DNA of 64,000 nt from Adiantum capillus-veneris. Its lineage: Eukaryota > Streptophyta > Polypodiopsida > Polypodiales > Pteridaceae. Location of the stretch: contig CM043957.1 of NCBI GenBank assembly GCA_014529385.2, positions 87,272,381-87,336,380 on the forward strand, in the 5' to 3' direction. Both the position numbers and the translations under genes were made by a program. Of this stretch, positions 35,341 through 50,459 are shown piece by piece (position 1 is the first letter of the stretch; each line of letters begins with the position of its first letter). The notes under the pieces are model-generated. The model was not told the origin of the DNA and did not search any database. It saw only the letters and a program-made list of their open reading frames with translations.

Positions 35341-36185
35341 GGTGGCAGATGCTTTGTCTCGGAAACCGTTGGTTCTGGCTATTTCCGCGATACATCATAG
35401 GAGCTTCGAGGATATGGTCGATCAGTGTGCCACAGATACAGATTTTGCAGATATTATCACACGGATACGGGATGGGGAGACAGTAGCTGGATACTCCCTT
35501 CGGGAAGGCTACTTGATGAAAAAGACTATGTTGTGCGTTACACAGCCGTTGAGGGAAAAGGTGATGACTGATTGCCACTGTCCACCTTTTACGGGTCACC
35601 GCAGCATTGCTACCACCATGAAAGGGGTAGAGAGAGATTTCTTTTGGCGGAGACTGAAGAAGGATGTGGAAGAGTTTGTGCGCAGTTGCTTGGTATGCTA
35701 GAAGGTCAAGTTTGACAGGCATAAGGCACAGGGATTGTTACAGCCTTTACCCATACCCACCCACCCGCCCCTGGGAAAATATTGAAATGGATTTCATTTT
35801 TTTTTAATCTCCCGAGAATACAGAATGATCACGATGATTTTCCGATTACATGGCACGCCTGAGACGATTGTCTCCGACAGAGACCCCAGATTTATGAGTT
35901 TGTTTTGGAAGGCAATTTGGGAGAACATTGGGACGCGGTTGCAGTTCTCGTCATCGTTCCACTTGCAGACTGACGGGCAATTTGAGATTGCCAATTCAGT
36001 GATTTTAGATTTATTGAAGTCTTGTATCTCGCATCAGAAGACTCAATGGGAAAAGAACTTACCTTTGGTGGAATTTGCCTACAATAACACGATACACTCT
36101 TCGACGGGGAAGACGCCATGAGAGATTGTTGAAACTGCTGCGAAGGTTCCATCCTTCCTGAGCACGAAAGATTATAAATTTTAAG
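35341..36185 (+). pseudogene. Gypsy C integrase with core deletion
   Basis: The zinc-finger module reads TGHRSIATTMKG and SCLVC, followed by a TAG at 35699. The core starts near 35786 with EMDFI (first catalytic Asp) and then jumps to FRLHGTPETIVSDRDP. Roughly 150 bp present in B's integrase are therefore missing. The second Asp (SDRDP) and Glu (QFEIAN) remain. Further stops are at 36119 and 36182. The deletion alone should abolish integration. Confidence 0.85.
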
Positions 36186-36205
36186 CGGATGAATATTCGC
36201 GAGAT

Positions 36206-36748
36206 TTGGATACGGCTTTTGCCAAGGTTCACGAGACTTTACAGAAGTCTCAAGAACGACAGAAAAAGGCAGCGGATCGCCATCGTCGCGACTGGAAACT
36301 GAAGGAGGATGATTGGGTGCTCTTACGTTTTGAGAAGGCACGCCTACGAAAGAACAAGGGAAAGGAGAGGCTTTTTCCAAAGCTTAGTATGCGATACTAC
36401 GGCCCTTTCCAGATTACTGAAAAGATAAATGAAGTCTCCTTCCGATTGAAACTGCCAGATACTTGGAGGATTCACAATGCATTTCATGTGAATCTCTTGA
36501 AACCTTTTAAAGGTGATGTGCCTGATGATGGGGAGCCTGATGAGCAACCCGAAGTGGAAGAAAACGAGGAGATCCTTGTTCCTGAACAGATTTTGGCACA
36601 TAAGGATACGAAGAATAAGGGTAAAGTTCGAAGGCGGTTCTTGGTTAAGTTCAAGAACTTTCCTGCATTTGATGCGAAGTGGATGGAGGAGGAGGACCTA
36701 GCAGATACTCCTCGGATTGTGAAACTTTACCTCGATGTTTTGGTTTAG
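36206..36748 (+). pseudogene. Gypsy C integrase C-terminus and chromodomain
   Basis: An open frame of 180 codons holds the ADRHRRDWKLKEDDWVLLRF and MRYYGPFQI module, LPDTWRIHNAFHVNLLKPF, an acidic linker and the chromodomain RRRFLVKFKNFPAFDAKWME at about 36632-36690. It ends with TAG at 36746. This part is intact, but it would be made only as part of the broken polyprotein. Confidence 0.88.
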
Positions 36749-37162
36749 CATAGTCTACTCCAAACGGAACCCAGAAACTCAGCTTGGCCGAAGATCTGGT
36801 GCAGTGGGATGCACAAGAGGGGAGTCGCTCCACTCCTTTGTCAACAGATGCCTCGATTTTGATACTAAAGTCACTGATGTCTCTTTGAGCTTCAGGGATA
36901 CTGAGAGCTGACAGTATTCTGCTGGATGACTTTATGAAATGGAATTCTTGATTATGATACTGATTTGTTCTTGACTTCTTGTGAGTGCAGGAACTGATAG
37001 CCGAAATGACTGCAGCATTTTGGTCTGATTGATCTCGAATAGACATGGTTGCAATAGGGGTTAGTCAATCGGACATCGATGAGGTCCCGATTGGACCTAG
37101 ATGTGATTGCTAGCTACATTGCCGATAAATCATGGTCTAAGATCCGAATGAATGTTGAATGT

Positions 37163-37212
37163 CATGTGATGTCCTGTGATGTCTGGTGATGTCCTGTGAT
37201 GTCGTGTGATGT
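37163..37212 (+). repeat. Short tandem repeat in gypsy C 3' region
   Basis: Five imperfect units of about 10 bp around TGTGATGTCC between the chromodomain stop and the 3' LTR. Function unknown. Confidence 0.8.
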
Positions 37213-37354
37213 GACTGTCGATTTTGTACATGTGCTAGATGTGTGTTCCTAGTAGGTAGGTACTAACAGTCAGTGTCTGCTAAGACGGTTTATGGCTTTT
37301 GTCGGTTTTGCAGGCGTAATCGCGGTCGATTACAATGCTTTCAAGAGGGGGGTA

Positions 37355-37888
37355 TGTCACAAAGTGATGACGTGGCGGACAGCAGAAACCCTAAAATTCC
37401 TGCAAACCCTAATTTTTGCCAAAAACCCTAAATTCCGGAAATCGCGGAGGCGGATTATTAAATATTTTTTTTTTTTTTTTGGAAAATGATGAGCGACGCG
37501 AATTTTGCTTTTGCTTTTTTTTTTAATTAAAAAAAAGAGAAAAGACTCTCTAAGAGAGAGAGAGAACTGATGCTTTTGATTTTAAAAGCTTTTGGGGCTC
37601 TGCTTTTGGGCATCCCTTGTAACCTTTAAATTAGTGGTGAGGGCCTCACTTCTCAGAGCATCTGGACGCAGAGTCTGAGAGTGAAACCCTAACCGCTCTC
37701 TTGTACTTTGATGATTGATTAATACAAAAAGAAATACCGAAAGGGGCGCCAGTCTTTGGGGCCAATATCTCTAGGCACGGAACTCCGCCGGGCCAGTGCA
37801 AATCTATTGTGATCTGTGAATTGTTTTGAAGTGGTTATTTGGTGCTGTCGCGGTTGATTCTTGACTTGGAGTGTCCAAGTTTGTTACA
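37355..37888 (+). repeat. Gypsy C 3' LTR
   Basis: 534 bp, nearly identical to the 5' LTR. The TATAAAA of the 5' LTR is TTAATTAAAA here. The shared module is at 37728-37763. Confidence 0.95.
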
Positions 37889-37893
37889 TCACC

Positions 37894-38711
37894 AAAGCAA
37901 ATGCCCTCTTCCAGAAGGGTCCCCTCCCTACCGTCATTGCCTTAAAATGAAGGATCAGTACAGTAAGGATTGCCCTAAACTTCGTGCATCCACGGCTTCG
38001 AACCCAAGTCAAAGCCAGAATGAGTTTACCTTTCCCAAGCTCAATCTGATCGTTGTTAGCACCGTTCCTCAGCTGTCCCCTTCTACCCACGTGGTTACCC
38101 CTCAAAATAAGCTGCATCTGGTAGAGGAGCCATTGGGTCTCCTCACTCGGGCTTAGAGAGCCGCTCTCGCTCTTAGCATTCCAGCAAGTTCAACTCCCCC
38201 ACACATTCTCACAACAGTGGATACCCTGCCTTCAGCTGTTGTCAAGCCATCCCCCAGCGCCAAGAAAGAATCCAAATCTTTGCTCTTCGATATTGATGAA
38301 GCTTTCTTGGAAGCGGTTTCCGATGTACAGAAGATAAAAGGACCAGAGAAACCATTGGTAGAACAAGAAAAGCTTACAGCAGAGACTGTGTTGAAGAACA
38401 CCTTCCAACAAGTGTCCATGTATGACATGCTACGGCTAGATGCGAGTTTTCGAAGTGACACCCTGGCTGTTATTCAGTCACTTTACCCCGGAGCAGGTCC
38501 TAGTGGCGGGCACCTCCCAGTGCAACCATTTGAGTCCTATATGATATCCCATCATGCTGCTCCCCTTACGGATTATAGAAGCCCTCATCTCACCGTGTCC
38601 GTCTTGGGGCATCAATTTTCAGGAGTAATTGTGGACGGTGGATCTGGCATCAATATGATGCTTGAGTTCACTATGATGGCTTTAGGCATGCAGCGTACTC
38701 AACCTACCCCC
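37894..38711 (+). pseudogene. Element D, part 2: gag end and protease start
   Basis: D resumes immediately after C with the rest of the split zinc knuckle (last Cys in SKCP) and a further Cys-rich segment. A TAG lies at 38154. A long open frame (38217-38711) contains an acidic helical region and the aspartic protease start, HQFSGVIVDGGSGINMM at about 38610-38660. VDGGSG is the active-site loop style of some non-chromovirus gypsy lineages. The frame is cut after Q-P-T-P by copia E at 38712 and continues at 54327. Confidence 0.75.
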
Positions 38712-38975
38712 TGTGGGAAGGAGAAGGGCTAGCGATGAACCCACAAGGCTGACGAGCAAAGAGAGAGAGAGAGAAATCGAGCGCTGTACACAAAGCAGGC
38801 AGAGAGAGAACGTTCGTGTGTTTTTCTAAGGCACACTTTAAAGCCTTTCACGTTTTATTATATTGGGTACATGTTATGAGGGTCACTTAAGTGACCCTAG
38901 GGATGGTTCACACCCAAAGTGTAAAATAATAAAAATATGTATGAGAGGTGCCCAAAAGGGCCTTTAGACCCAACA
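38712..38975 (-). repeat. Copia E 3' LTR, the empty-site copy
   Basis: 264 bp. It keeps a short uninterrupted AG run at 38760-38775, exactly where the right LTR contains LINEs F and G. It has TGTGGGAAGG...GACCCAACA ends. Confidence 0.9.
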
Positions 38976-39020
38976 ACCTCCCACTTAAAGGCCCAATGTG
39001 GTACCTTTAAGCAACTCCCA

Positions 39021-41330
39021 CTAAGTGTAAGCAATGCTGATGTTGCGTCTTAGCAAGACACATAATGAGAACATCTGCAGGGTTATCCTGTGTTTTGACC
39101 TTTGTTGTGTGACAAGGCCATCATCCAATACATGTCGTATAAAATGGTACCGCACATCAATGTGTTTGGTACGAGCATGGAACATGGCATTTGTAGCCAG
39201 GCATACAACACTCTGACTATCACAACCAAGCACTGGAGCATATGCAGGAAGACCAAAGTCTCTGACCAACCTGCCATGCCAAATAGCTTCCTTAGAAGCC
39301 TCTGTGGCTGAAATATATTCAGCCTCTGTAGTGCTTAGTGCCACAATCTTCTGTAACGTTGAACACCATGAAATAGCACCTCCAGCAAGTGTGAATACAT
39401 GCCCACTCGTAGACTTTCTAGTGTCAAGATCACCTGCCATGTCCGAATCACAGAATCCCCGCAATGATAGTGTACCCTTGCCATAACATATACATCTATC
39501 ATGTGTACTTTAAGTACCTGAAAATGCTCTTCACTGCCTCCCACTGCGGTTTGCCAGGAGCAGACATAAACCTGCTAACAACTCCCACTGCATAAGCAAT
39601 GTCTGGTCGTGTAGCAACCATGGCATACATCAATGAACCACAAGCTGAAGCATAATGAATGCTTTTCATAGCATGGACAGCTACATTTCATCTTTTGGAC
39701 AATCAAGCTTGCTAAGCTTTGTGTGCGGTGGTAAAGGCACACCAAGAGGCTTAGCATCAGCCATATTAAATCTTTCAAACACTTTCTTTATGTACTTGTC
39801 TTGAGAAAGGAATAAAAGAGGCTTCTTTCTATCCCTCGTGATACGCATACCCAAAATATGTTCAGCTGCACCCAAATCTTTCATCGAGAAAGCTGAATTC
39901 TGCTCCTTTTTCAAAGCATTCAAAGTCTCCTTATGCTTGCCAGCAATCAACATGTCATCCATATATAGGACTAGCACAATAAGATTACAATCAGGAGCCT
40001 TTTTAGTGTAAAGACAGTGATCCGCTTGACTGCTTTTGAAACCATAATTGAGCATAAAAGTATCAAACTTCTTGTACCACTGTCTAGGGGCTTGTTTCAG
40101 CCCATACAAGCTGCGTTTTAGTTGGCATACCAAATGCTCTTTCCTTGGAATGACAAAGCCCTCAGGCTCCAACATATACAACTCCTCATCCAAGTCACCA
40201 TGTAAGAAAGCAATGATCACATCCATTTGATCCAGCTCCAAATAAGATAGAACATAGAGCAAACAACACACTGAGAGTAGACATCTTCACTACATGTGCA
40301 AAGTTCTCCTGGAAGTCTATGCCTTCCTTCTGTGCATAACCCTTAGCAACTAAACGCGCTTTGTATTTGGGTTTGTCATCAACACATTTGATCTTGTAAA
40401 TCCACTTGTTAGGAATAGCTTTCCTACCTTTGGGCAAGTGCACAAGCTCCCATGCATTATTTGCATACAGTGATTGCATCTCAGATTTCATAGCAAGCTC
40501 CCACTTACTTTTGTCTTCACAAGACTGGGCCTCTTTGTATGTAAGAGGCTCTCCCTCATCAGTCAACAAGATACAATCTAAAGATGGCTGAAACCTCTCT
40601 GGTTGACATCTCTGACGCGTAGACCTCCTCACCCAATGATCTACATTAGCAGGCAAAGGATCTACATCCTCGGGAACAATTCCGTTATTGTTTAGCGGTT
40701 GATTTTCAGCATTAATACCCTGTTGTACTTCATTTTCAGCCTGCTGGTCATTGTGCTCTACCCCAATTTGTGCATCTATTTGCTGTCCATTCTCTTTTGG
40801 ATGTTGCACAAATGGTTGCTGCTCATTTTCAGCATCAATAGGCACCATATTTTCAGCCAAAGATGGCTTTATGGCTAGCTGGTCATTACAAAATTTGACT
40901 CTCTTTTTGTCATGGTATACATGTGTAGCATTTTGTAGCAATTTAGCCTCATTAAATACTACATCTTGACTGCGTACTACTTTCTTGTAATCAGGTAGCC
41001 ATACCCTGTAACCCATCTCACCCTCATCTCCATAACCCATGAAGATGCCTCTGATGGATTTCATGTCTAGCTTAGTCGTCTGATCTACAGGCACATGCAC
41101 AAATGTCTCGCAGCCAAAAACACACAAATGGTCATATGAAGCAGGTTCGCCAAGCCAAAAACTCTTCAGGGATGCCATTGTCCGAACCAAGATTTGGAGA
41201 ATGGTTGCATACATGAACTGCAGTTTTCAAAGCCTCCCCCCAAAATTCTTGTGGAAGATTAGTTGTGGACAACATGGGATATCCTCTCACAAATTGTGCG
41301 ATTATACCTCTCAGCCACGCCATTAGATGA
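39021..41330 (-). pseudogene. Copia E integrase C-terminus, RT and RNase H
   Basis: Reading leftward: integrase C-terminus with DHLCVFGCETFVHVP and a GYRVWLPD segment (40980-41214), then a hydrophilic linker rich in Gln/Asn. RT starts near 40510 (NKWIYKIKC, KARLVAKGYAQKEGIDF). It is frameshifted near 40240 and continues with MDVIIAFLHGDL, SLYGLKQAPRQW and the catalytic YMDD at about 39952-39963. A stop near 39680 separates the connection region. RNase H (39060-39464) keeps GFCDSDMAGD, STTEAEY, CDSQSVVCLA and HTKHIDVRYH-type motifs. Most catalytic residues are intact, so decay is mild. Confidence 0.9.
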
Positions 41331-42314
41331 TGGATTATAAGGGGCTATTAATTCCCTTTTAATACCATGCATCTCACAAAAAACATTAAACTCACGTGAT
41401 ACATACTCTCCCCCATTGTCTGTTTTTATGGCCTCTAACTTAAGACCCTTCTGTGTGGTCACAAAAGCATGAAATCTTTAAAAAGCATCAAGAACATCAC
41501 TCTTGTTTTTAAGTACATACACCCAAGTCTTTCTACTGAAATCATCAATGAAAGATACAAAATAACGTGCACCCCCATGTGAACTCACAGGCATAGTGCA
41601 AACATCTGAGTGTACTAAATCAAGAGCATGCAACTTTTTAGAGACACCAAACGAATAAGAGAAATTCACTTGTTTACCATAGATACAATCTTTACAAAAT
41701 TCAAGGCCAGGACCTTTTACATCAAATCTCCCAAGAGAGGAGAGAACTTGTAGTCCTTTCTCACTCATATGGCCAAGTCTCTTATGCCAAAGTTCCATTG
41801 GACAATGAACTTCAGCCATACCAACAAACTTGCCAGGTAAGGCCTTGCAATGCAAATAGTATAAAGTTCCCTTTTTACTGCCCTTCACAATCAACATAGA
41901 ATCTTTTTGTATTTTCCAAAAACCACCACCAAAGGTAGTGAAGTAGCCCTTTACATCCAGCTGTCCAACTGATAGCAAACTCTTCTTAATGCCAGGCACA
42001 TACCTAACATCATGCAAAAGAAGTTCTTGGCCATTTTCCAAAGCCAAGTGAATGGTGCCAACACCCTCAATGTCACATGCATAGTTATTACCCAAGTAAA
42101 ATTTACCCAGGCTACTTGCAGTGTATGTGGCAAAAGACTCCAAAGGCGGAGTTAAATGAAATGAGGAACCATTGTCTACTATCCAAGACTGGGACAACCA
42201 ATCATGTGTTGAAAGCAAAGCGTCAATAAGGTCTGGATTTGTGATGTACATATCACTTGCCATAGCCACAACATCATCAAAAGCACTCGAAGCTACGACA
42301 AGTGTTTCTTCCAC
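41259..42314 (-). pseudogene. Copia E protease and integrase core
   Basis: The protease loop is WIVDNGSSFHLT (about 42156-42190), D-N-G-S in place of D-S-G-A/S, with the Asp kept. The usual LHDVRYVPGIKKSLLSVGQL follows. The integrase zinc finger reads LWHKRLGHMSEKG...FCKDCIYGKQ (about 41680-41790). The core has Asp in HSDVC, then after a stop near 41478 Asp in TDNGGEY (about 41415) and Glu in NGVAERYNRT (about 41315). This is the only copia integrase core in the window with all three acidic residues. Confidence 0.88.
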
Positions 42315-42339
42315 ATCAACAAATTTCCTCTATGACAAC

Positions 42340-43217
42340 ACTGAAGGCCACATTGGCCTTGCCTACATCCTTAGAAGAAGAAGAGGTGTCATCATCACCT
42401 TTAGCATCTTTTGCATCCTTCTTGTTCTTACCCTACTGTTGCTTCTTCCTCTCAAGCTCTTGCTTGTAAAATCTGCAATCAGGCTTTTTATGCCCTTTGC
42501 GTCCACATTGATAGCAAGTTATGTCTTGAGATTTTCCCTTGCTCTTACTCTTGCTCTTGCCCCTGTTGGCCACATTGTTCCTTTTCTTTGACCTGCCCCT
42601 TACATGATAAGCTGTGCCACTGCCTTCACCACTAGCTTTCCTCCTTATCTCCTCATTGAGAATGGAGCCTCTTACACCATTATAGGTTAAAGCAGCATTG
42701 TTTAACAATGACACAACAAGCGCTTCCCAAGTATGAGGTAAAGTCATCAAAAGAAAAATAGCTTTTAACTTGTCATCAAATGGCTGCAGCCCTGAATCCT
42801 GAAGCTGACTCAAAACACCTGTAAACGCATTCAAATGCTTAGATGCAGGCTTTGCCTCATCTAATTCCATGTTACAAGTTTCCGCATGAGATGAACTTGA
42901 TTCACAAGAGTTTTATTCTCATAAGAACTAGTTAACTTCTCCCAGATAGCATGTGCAGTGTCAAGACGCTTAATGTTAGTAAGCACATCATTTGACACAT
43001 CCATTTTGATATAAGCAATAGCCTTTTTGTTCAGCTTTGCCCAATCTGCATCTGACAAGTTTTTAGGTTTTGCTGCGAGCAATGCATCTTCGCAATCTAT
43101 AAGGAGTAGAATGCCTTGCATTCTTTCCTTCTACAAATCAAAGCCTGTTCCATCAAATCTTTTGATTTCCATCAAAGACTTTGACTACCTGCTATTGGTA
43201 GATGCATTGGAAGCCAT
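42340..43217 (-). pseudogene. Copia E gag
   Basis: A start at 43217 (MASNASTNSR) is followed by early stops (about 43187 and 43132). Long open parts then carry WEKLTSSYENKTL, LMTLPHTWEALVVSL and ILNEEIRRK, typical of copia UBN2-type gag. A Lys/Ser-rich basic stretch precedes the CCHC knuckle CYQCGRKGHKKPDC at about 42470-42515. The product would form the particle. The two stops near the start and a stop at about 42433 prevent a full gag. Confidence 0.85.
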
Positions 43218-44188
43218 TTCGGTGCAAAATACACCAAAAAAATCACTGCTATAATTTTATGACAACAGGTTGCAAATTGCAATTTTAGCCTCTTACAGGC
43301 TCAGAAAACATTGTAGAAGTGCAAGGGAACGTAACAATGCATTACAAACACTTTATCCCAAGTGTACAACAAGGAAAGAAGTAAATTCAGTAATAAAAAC
43401 TGAAATTTCAACACACACATGAAGCATATATCCTGTGTATAGATGCTCCCACTTCAACAGTAAAACCAAAGTGCATTTGCAACAACCTCAAACCTGCAAT
43501 TGAGATAAAAGCTGGTGCAAAATGTATTTTCAGCAGTACATATACTCAATGGGAAGCACCCGCAAGTAAATACATGTGTTTATTATCACATAAACCTCCT
43601 GTACATGTGAGAGAATTGTTAAATTCTGCTCAACTGGACCATAAATTGCAATACATGCTACAAATTGTCCAGAATTGCATCACATTTGCAAAAGCCCCAA
43701 AAATTTACTGCGCAATTTGCTGAAATTTCTGAAAAATCAGCAAAATCCCCAAATTTCCCAACTCAAATCTTCGAAATTTCTCGTGTAATTGCACCTGTAA
43801 GGAGCAAACTTGAATAATCTTGCACAAAAGTGCAAAACCCCCAAGTTTAGAGCAACAATTTGCTGAAATTTACTGAAATTTCAGCAGATAGGGCAAAACC
43901 CCAAATTCTATGGGTGAATTAGTGTTGCCCAAAGTGTCCCATATGTACTTGTAACACCTATGCTTGCTGTAATTAACAGAAAAACACCTGTTTTTGATGA
44001 AAAACAGTCTAAAATGACCTGTTTTCAACCTGTTTTCAGCGTATAAGCACCTGTAGGCTGAGGTATTGACATCCTCGAGTCCAGGGAGGAGAGAGAAAAT
44101 ACCTGCGCTGCTGTTTTTAGAGAGAGAAAACTGTGCAGGAGAGAAAAAGGTTATTTGTCACGAGGGGTTGCGTGCTGGAGTAGGCAAC
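43218..44188 (-). other. Copia E leader
   Basis: Non-coding sequence between gag and the PBS. It is AT-rich, with repeated GAAATTTCAGCA / TTTGCTGAAATT-like segments around 43680-43900. No ORF of note. Confidence 0.5.
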
Positions 44189-44204
44189 CGGGCTTTGATA
44201 CCAG
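44189..44204 (-). promoter_or_regulatory. Copia E primer-binding site
   Basis: The minus strand reads TGGTATCAAAGCCCGG, two bases inside the 5' LTR. It is similar in its first eight bases to J's site. Confidence 0.8.
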
Positions 44205-44206
44205 TT

Positions 44207-44245
44207 TGTGGGAAGGAGAAGGGCTAGCAATGAACCCACAAGGCT

Positions 44246-44297
<52 letters not shown>
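44207..44297 (-). repeat. Copia E 5' LTR, inner piece ending in an expanded AG run
   Basis: Matches 38712-38775 of the 3' LTR, then (AG)n at 44249-44297. The rest of this LTR is at 54113-54326, beyond LINEs F and G. Confidence 0.9.
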
Positions 44298-47711
<3,414 letters not shown>

Positions 47712-47764
47712 CAAGTTTCAGTTCGGGTCTTGCTTTTACCGTTTGCCAGTCTCGCCCATTCTTC

Positions 47765-49475
47765 ATGGCGGCTTTGCCGGTCTCGAGTGCTACACATGGC
47801 GATCCATCACCACTTGCCTGTCGCGTGGAGTGCACAGCATGACTTGGTTGGCCGGATGATTGGACAGTCTCCACCTCGATCTTCTATACGTGATTGGTGT
47901 CAGACTGCCTTGGGCACTACACGGGGACGGATCTCGGATTCCTTGGTAGGGGCATATTCATGGTACGTCTTTCAGACCCCGCCACTGCCTCAGCTCTCTT
48001 GGCTCGCTCTCCGATACTCTCTGATCGCAGGATGATATACTTGACGAGGTGGTATCCTGAGTTTACTACCGAGGAGTTTGACAGTCGACATCTTATTCCC
48101 AGATTCCCTCTGACACTCTCCTTTCCGAATATGCCTCTCCATTTTATTGATGAGCATCTCCTCCAGATGATTGCTGCTCATTTTGGAACGATAGTTCCAG
48201 GATCCTGCATCTTCTCATCTGGTCCACCTCGCATTCAGGTCTTGGTGTTTGTGGATACTTCATTATGAGATACAATTACTGTGGCTGTGCGCGATCGAGA
48301 GTACTCTTGCCGAATGGTTGTCACTGGCCGCCCAGGACAGTGCTTACGCTGTCACGAGATGGGACACTTGGCGCGAGATTGCCCCACCCTGCCATGCCAT
48401 CGGCGGCAACAACAGCCGGCTCGTGGCACACATGCTCAACCACGTGGTCAGCGTCCACAGCCGGTTCCTCCTACTACTACTCGAGCACCTCAGCAGCCTA
48501 CGGGTGCTCCTCGAGCTTCAACCCTCCATGTTCCTCCCTCTGCTTCAGCTCCTACCGAGACTGCATGGCAGACAGTGGGTCGTAATCATTCCTTCCGTCC
48601 TCGTCAACAACCCACAACGCATGCAGCCCCCATTGTTAACTCTCCTGCTCCCTCTCAAGTTTCCACCACTCCCTTACCCCCTGCTTCTCCTTGCCATTCT
48701 TCTTCTTCAGCACAGGATCACTTACCTTTGCTACCAGCTCCTCCTTCACTTGCCATTCCCCTGCCCTCTCCTTTCCCTCTTCCCGAGGTCCCTATTCCCA
48801 TGCAGATGGATCATTCACAGCTATTACCTCTCCCTTTTCCTCCTCTCCCTCTCGCCCTTACCCCCTCCACCTTCTGGTCCACCCCCTCTGTCAGCCGCTC
48901 ATACTTACGTCCCACGCAGTTTTCTCAGCTCTTGCCGTCTTTCCTGGGGCACTCTACGGGCTGAAATGTACGATGACTCAGAAGGACCATTGCAGGTGCA
49001 GCTCTACCTTATGCATCACAAGCGAGGTTGTGTTCCCTCTCTAATCGGCAGTCGCTCTTAGCCTACCCATTCCTTTTTCCTTTCATTCCATGCAGCTCAG
49101 GAATGGTCCGAGGATCAGCTTCTGCATTTTGTGCATGCACAAATTATGGCTCAGCTTCATTTATGGTTGTCTATTTCCGCTCCGGATGTATTGTCTCCAC
49201 ACTTCCCTTCATGTATTGGTGCTATGGAATGGAGTGATGTTTATGCTTGCTATTCATTGCCTATGATCATTCATGTATCCTCAGATGTGGTGCTTCCTAT
49301 GTCTGCGCATTTGGGGTGTCAAAGCTGCAGCATCGGTAATGCAATGTAAACAAGCTGAGGTCCGCAGTTGGTGCAATGAGACACCATATTTTAGAAAGGG
49401 CTTGCGGGTTCCTTTCCTACCGCCCGAAGCTCACCCCTTGGACGGCCCAGCCGCCTCCAAGAAGATGCGCAGTTA
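47765..49475 (+). pseudogene. LINE G ORF1 (DUF4283-like RNA-binding, zinc knuckle)
   Basis: A first Met at 47765 (MAALPVSSATHGD) opens ORF1, with a stop at 47840. The segment 47894-48268 reads MVRLSDPATASALLARSP, FPLTLSFPNMPLHFIDE and IQVLVFVDTSL, the pattern of the DUF4283 domain found in plant LINE ORF1 proteins. A frame change leads to the zinc knuckle CLRCHEMGHLARDC at about 48338-48379 and a long Pro/Ser/Gln-rich tail to about 48960. Later pieces (49028-49350) are in other frames. ORF1 proteins bind LINE RNA. At least three frameshifts are present. Confidence 0.75.
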
Positions 49476-49509
49476 GTCAGATGCTCTACAAATTTTTTCA
49501 TGCAGTCTA

Positions 49510-50345
49510 TGGATTTACATGTAGTTCTTGGAATGCTAATGGTTTACAGACTTCTCGGGTAAGAGGTTCCCGTAAGCTTTTACTTCGCAGAGATTTACAC
49601 GCTCATGTAGTGGGCACTGTGGATATATTACTAGTACAAGAGCATAAGATTGCCAGTCCCTTTGGTAATCCCATGCCCTCGTGCGCCCACACTTTTTGGG
49701 AGCCTGCTCTGGGACTTCATGGACAGAGTCGCGGTGTATGCATCTCAGCGGGGCCACGTTACTTGGCCGCAGTTCAGTAGCATGGTACCCTTGTCGCTGG
49801 CAGAGCAGTCTATGTTTCTATTCGGATTCGAGAATCTATCATTGGTTTTATGTCAGTCTATGCACCCACTACTCCTCGGGAGAGGGCTACTTTTTGGTCC
49901 TCCTTGGCTGCTGTTCTACCTGCTGTAGACTCTTGGGTTGTTGGAGGCGACCTTAACAATGTCGAGAGCGACTCTGATTGGCGATCCATCACACCTCCAG
50001 TTCTATCATCCATTTCTCTCGATGAGCAGCGAGCTTGGGATCGATTTCTTCTAGCTATTCAAGGTGTTGACGTCTGGCACATACCGTCTTGTGGTCACCA
50101 CCCTGCTACACTACATTAGTCGTGGGGATTTCAGAGACAGCAGGGGAGATTATTAGAGCGACTTGATCGTTTTTACATTGGCCCTTGGGCAGTAGCTCTA
50201 GGTGGATTTACTACTATTTGGAGAGGGACCAGCCTCTCAGATCATTTACCCATCTCATTGTTTATCTCCTTCACTAGATCCTCTGCACAGAGACGAGGCT
50301 GCCGCATCCCTGACAGTGTTGTCACCACTGAAGTTTTGCAACAGT
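49510..50345 (+). pseudogene. LINE G APE-type endonuclease
   Basis: Readable in three frames: SSWNANGLQ (Asn-containing first motif), LLVQEHK (catalytic Glu) and GLHGQSRGV; then VYAPTTPRERATFW and GGDLNN (Asp/Asn motif); then WGFQRQQGRLLERLDRFYI and TSLSDHLPI (catalytic Asp-His). This is the nicking enzyme that starts target-primed reverse transcription, and it is presumably what would determine any AG-repeat preference. Frame changes lie near 49790 and 50120. Confidence 0.82.
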
Positions 50346-50459
50346 AGATTCGTGACTTATGGTCCACGGGTGCTTCTTATTGTGGTCCCCCTGGAGAGTT
50401 TCCGACTCATTGCATTACTCAGTCTAGTATTTACTGCCGTCATCAGACTGCTATTATTC

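Larger units (their letters stand above)
31399..37888 (+). mobile_element. Gypsy chromovirus C, young insertion into D
   Basis: A 6490-bp element bounded by TGTCACAAAG...TTGTTACA LTRs (31399-31935 and 37355-37888), with a perfect TSD TCACC (31394-31398 and 37889-37893). PBS TGGTATCAGAGC (31937-31948) and purine tract AAGAGGGGGG (37343-37352) sit in the standard places. The two LTRs differ only at T/A runs and a handful of bases. The order gag, protease, RT, RNase H, integrase, chromodomain is complete. Premature stops and an integrase deletion mean the proteins that moved it probably came from another copy. Confidence 0.95.

Noticed and set aside
37163-37212. CRISPR-like repeat
   Set aside because: Units are contiguous and about 10 bp with no spacers, in a plant retrotransposon.
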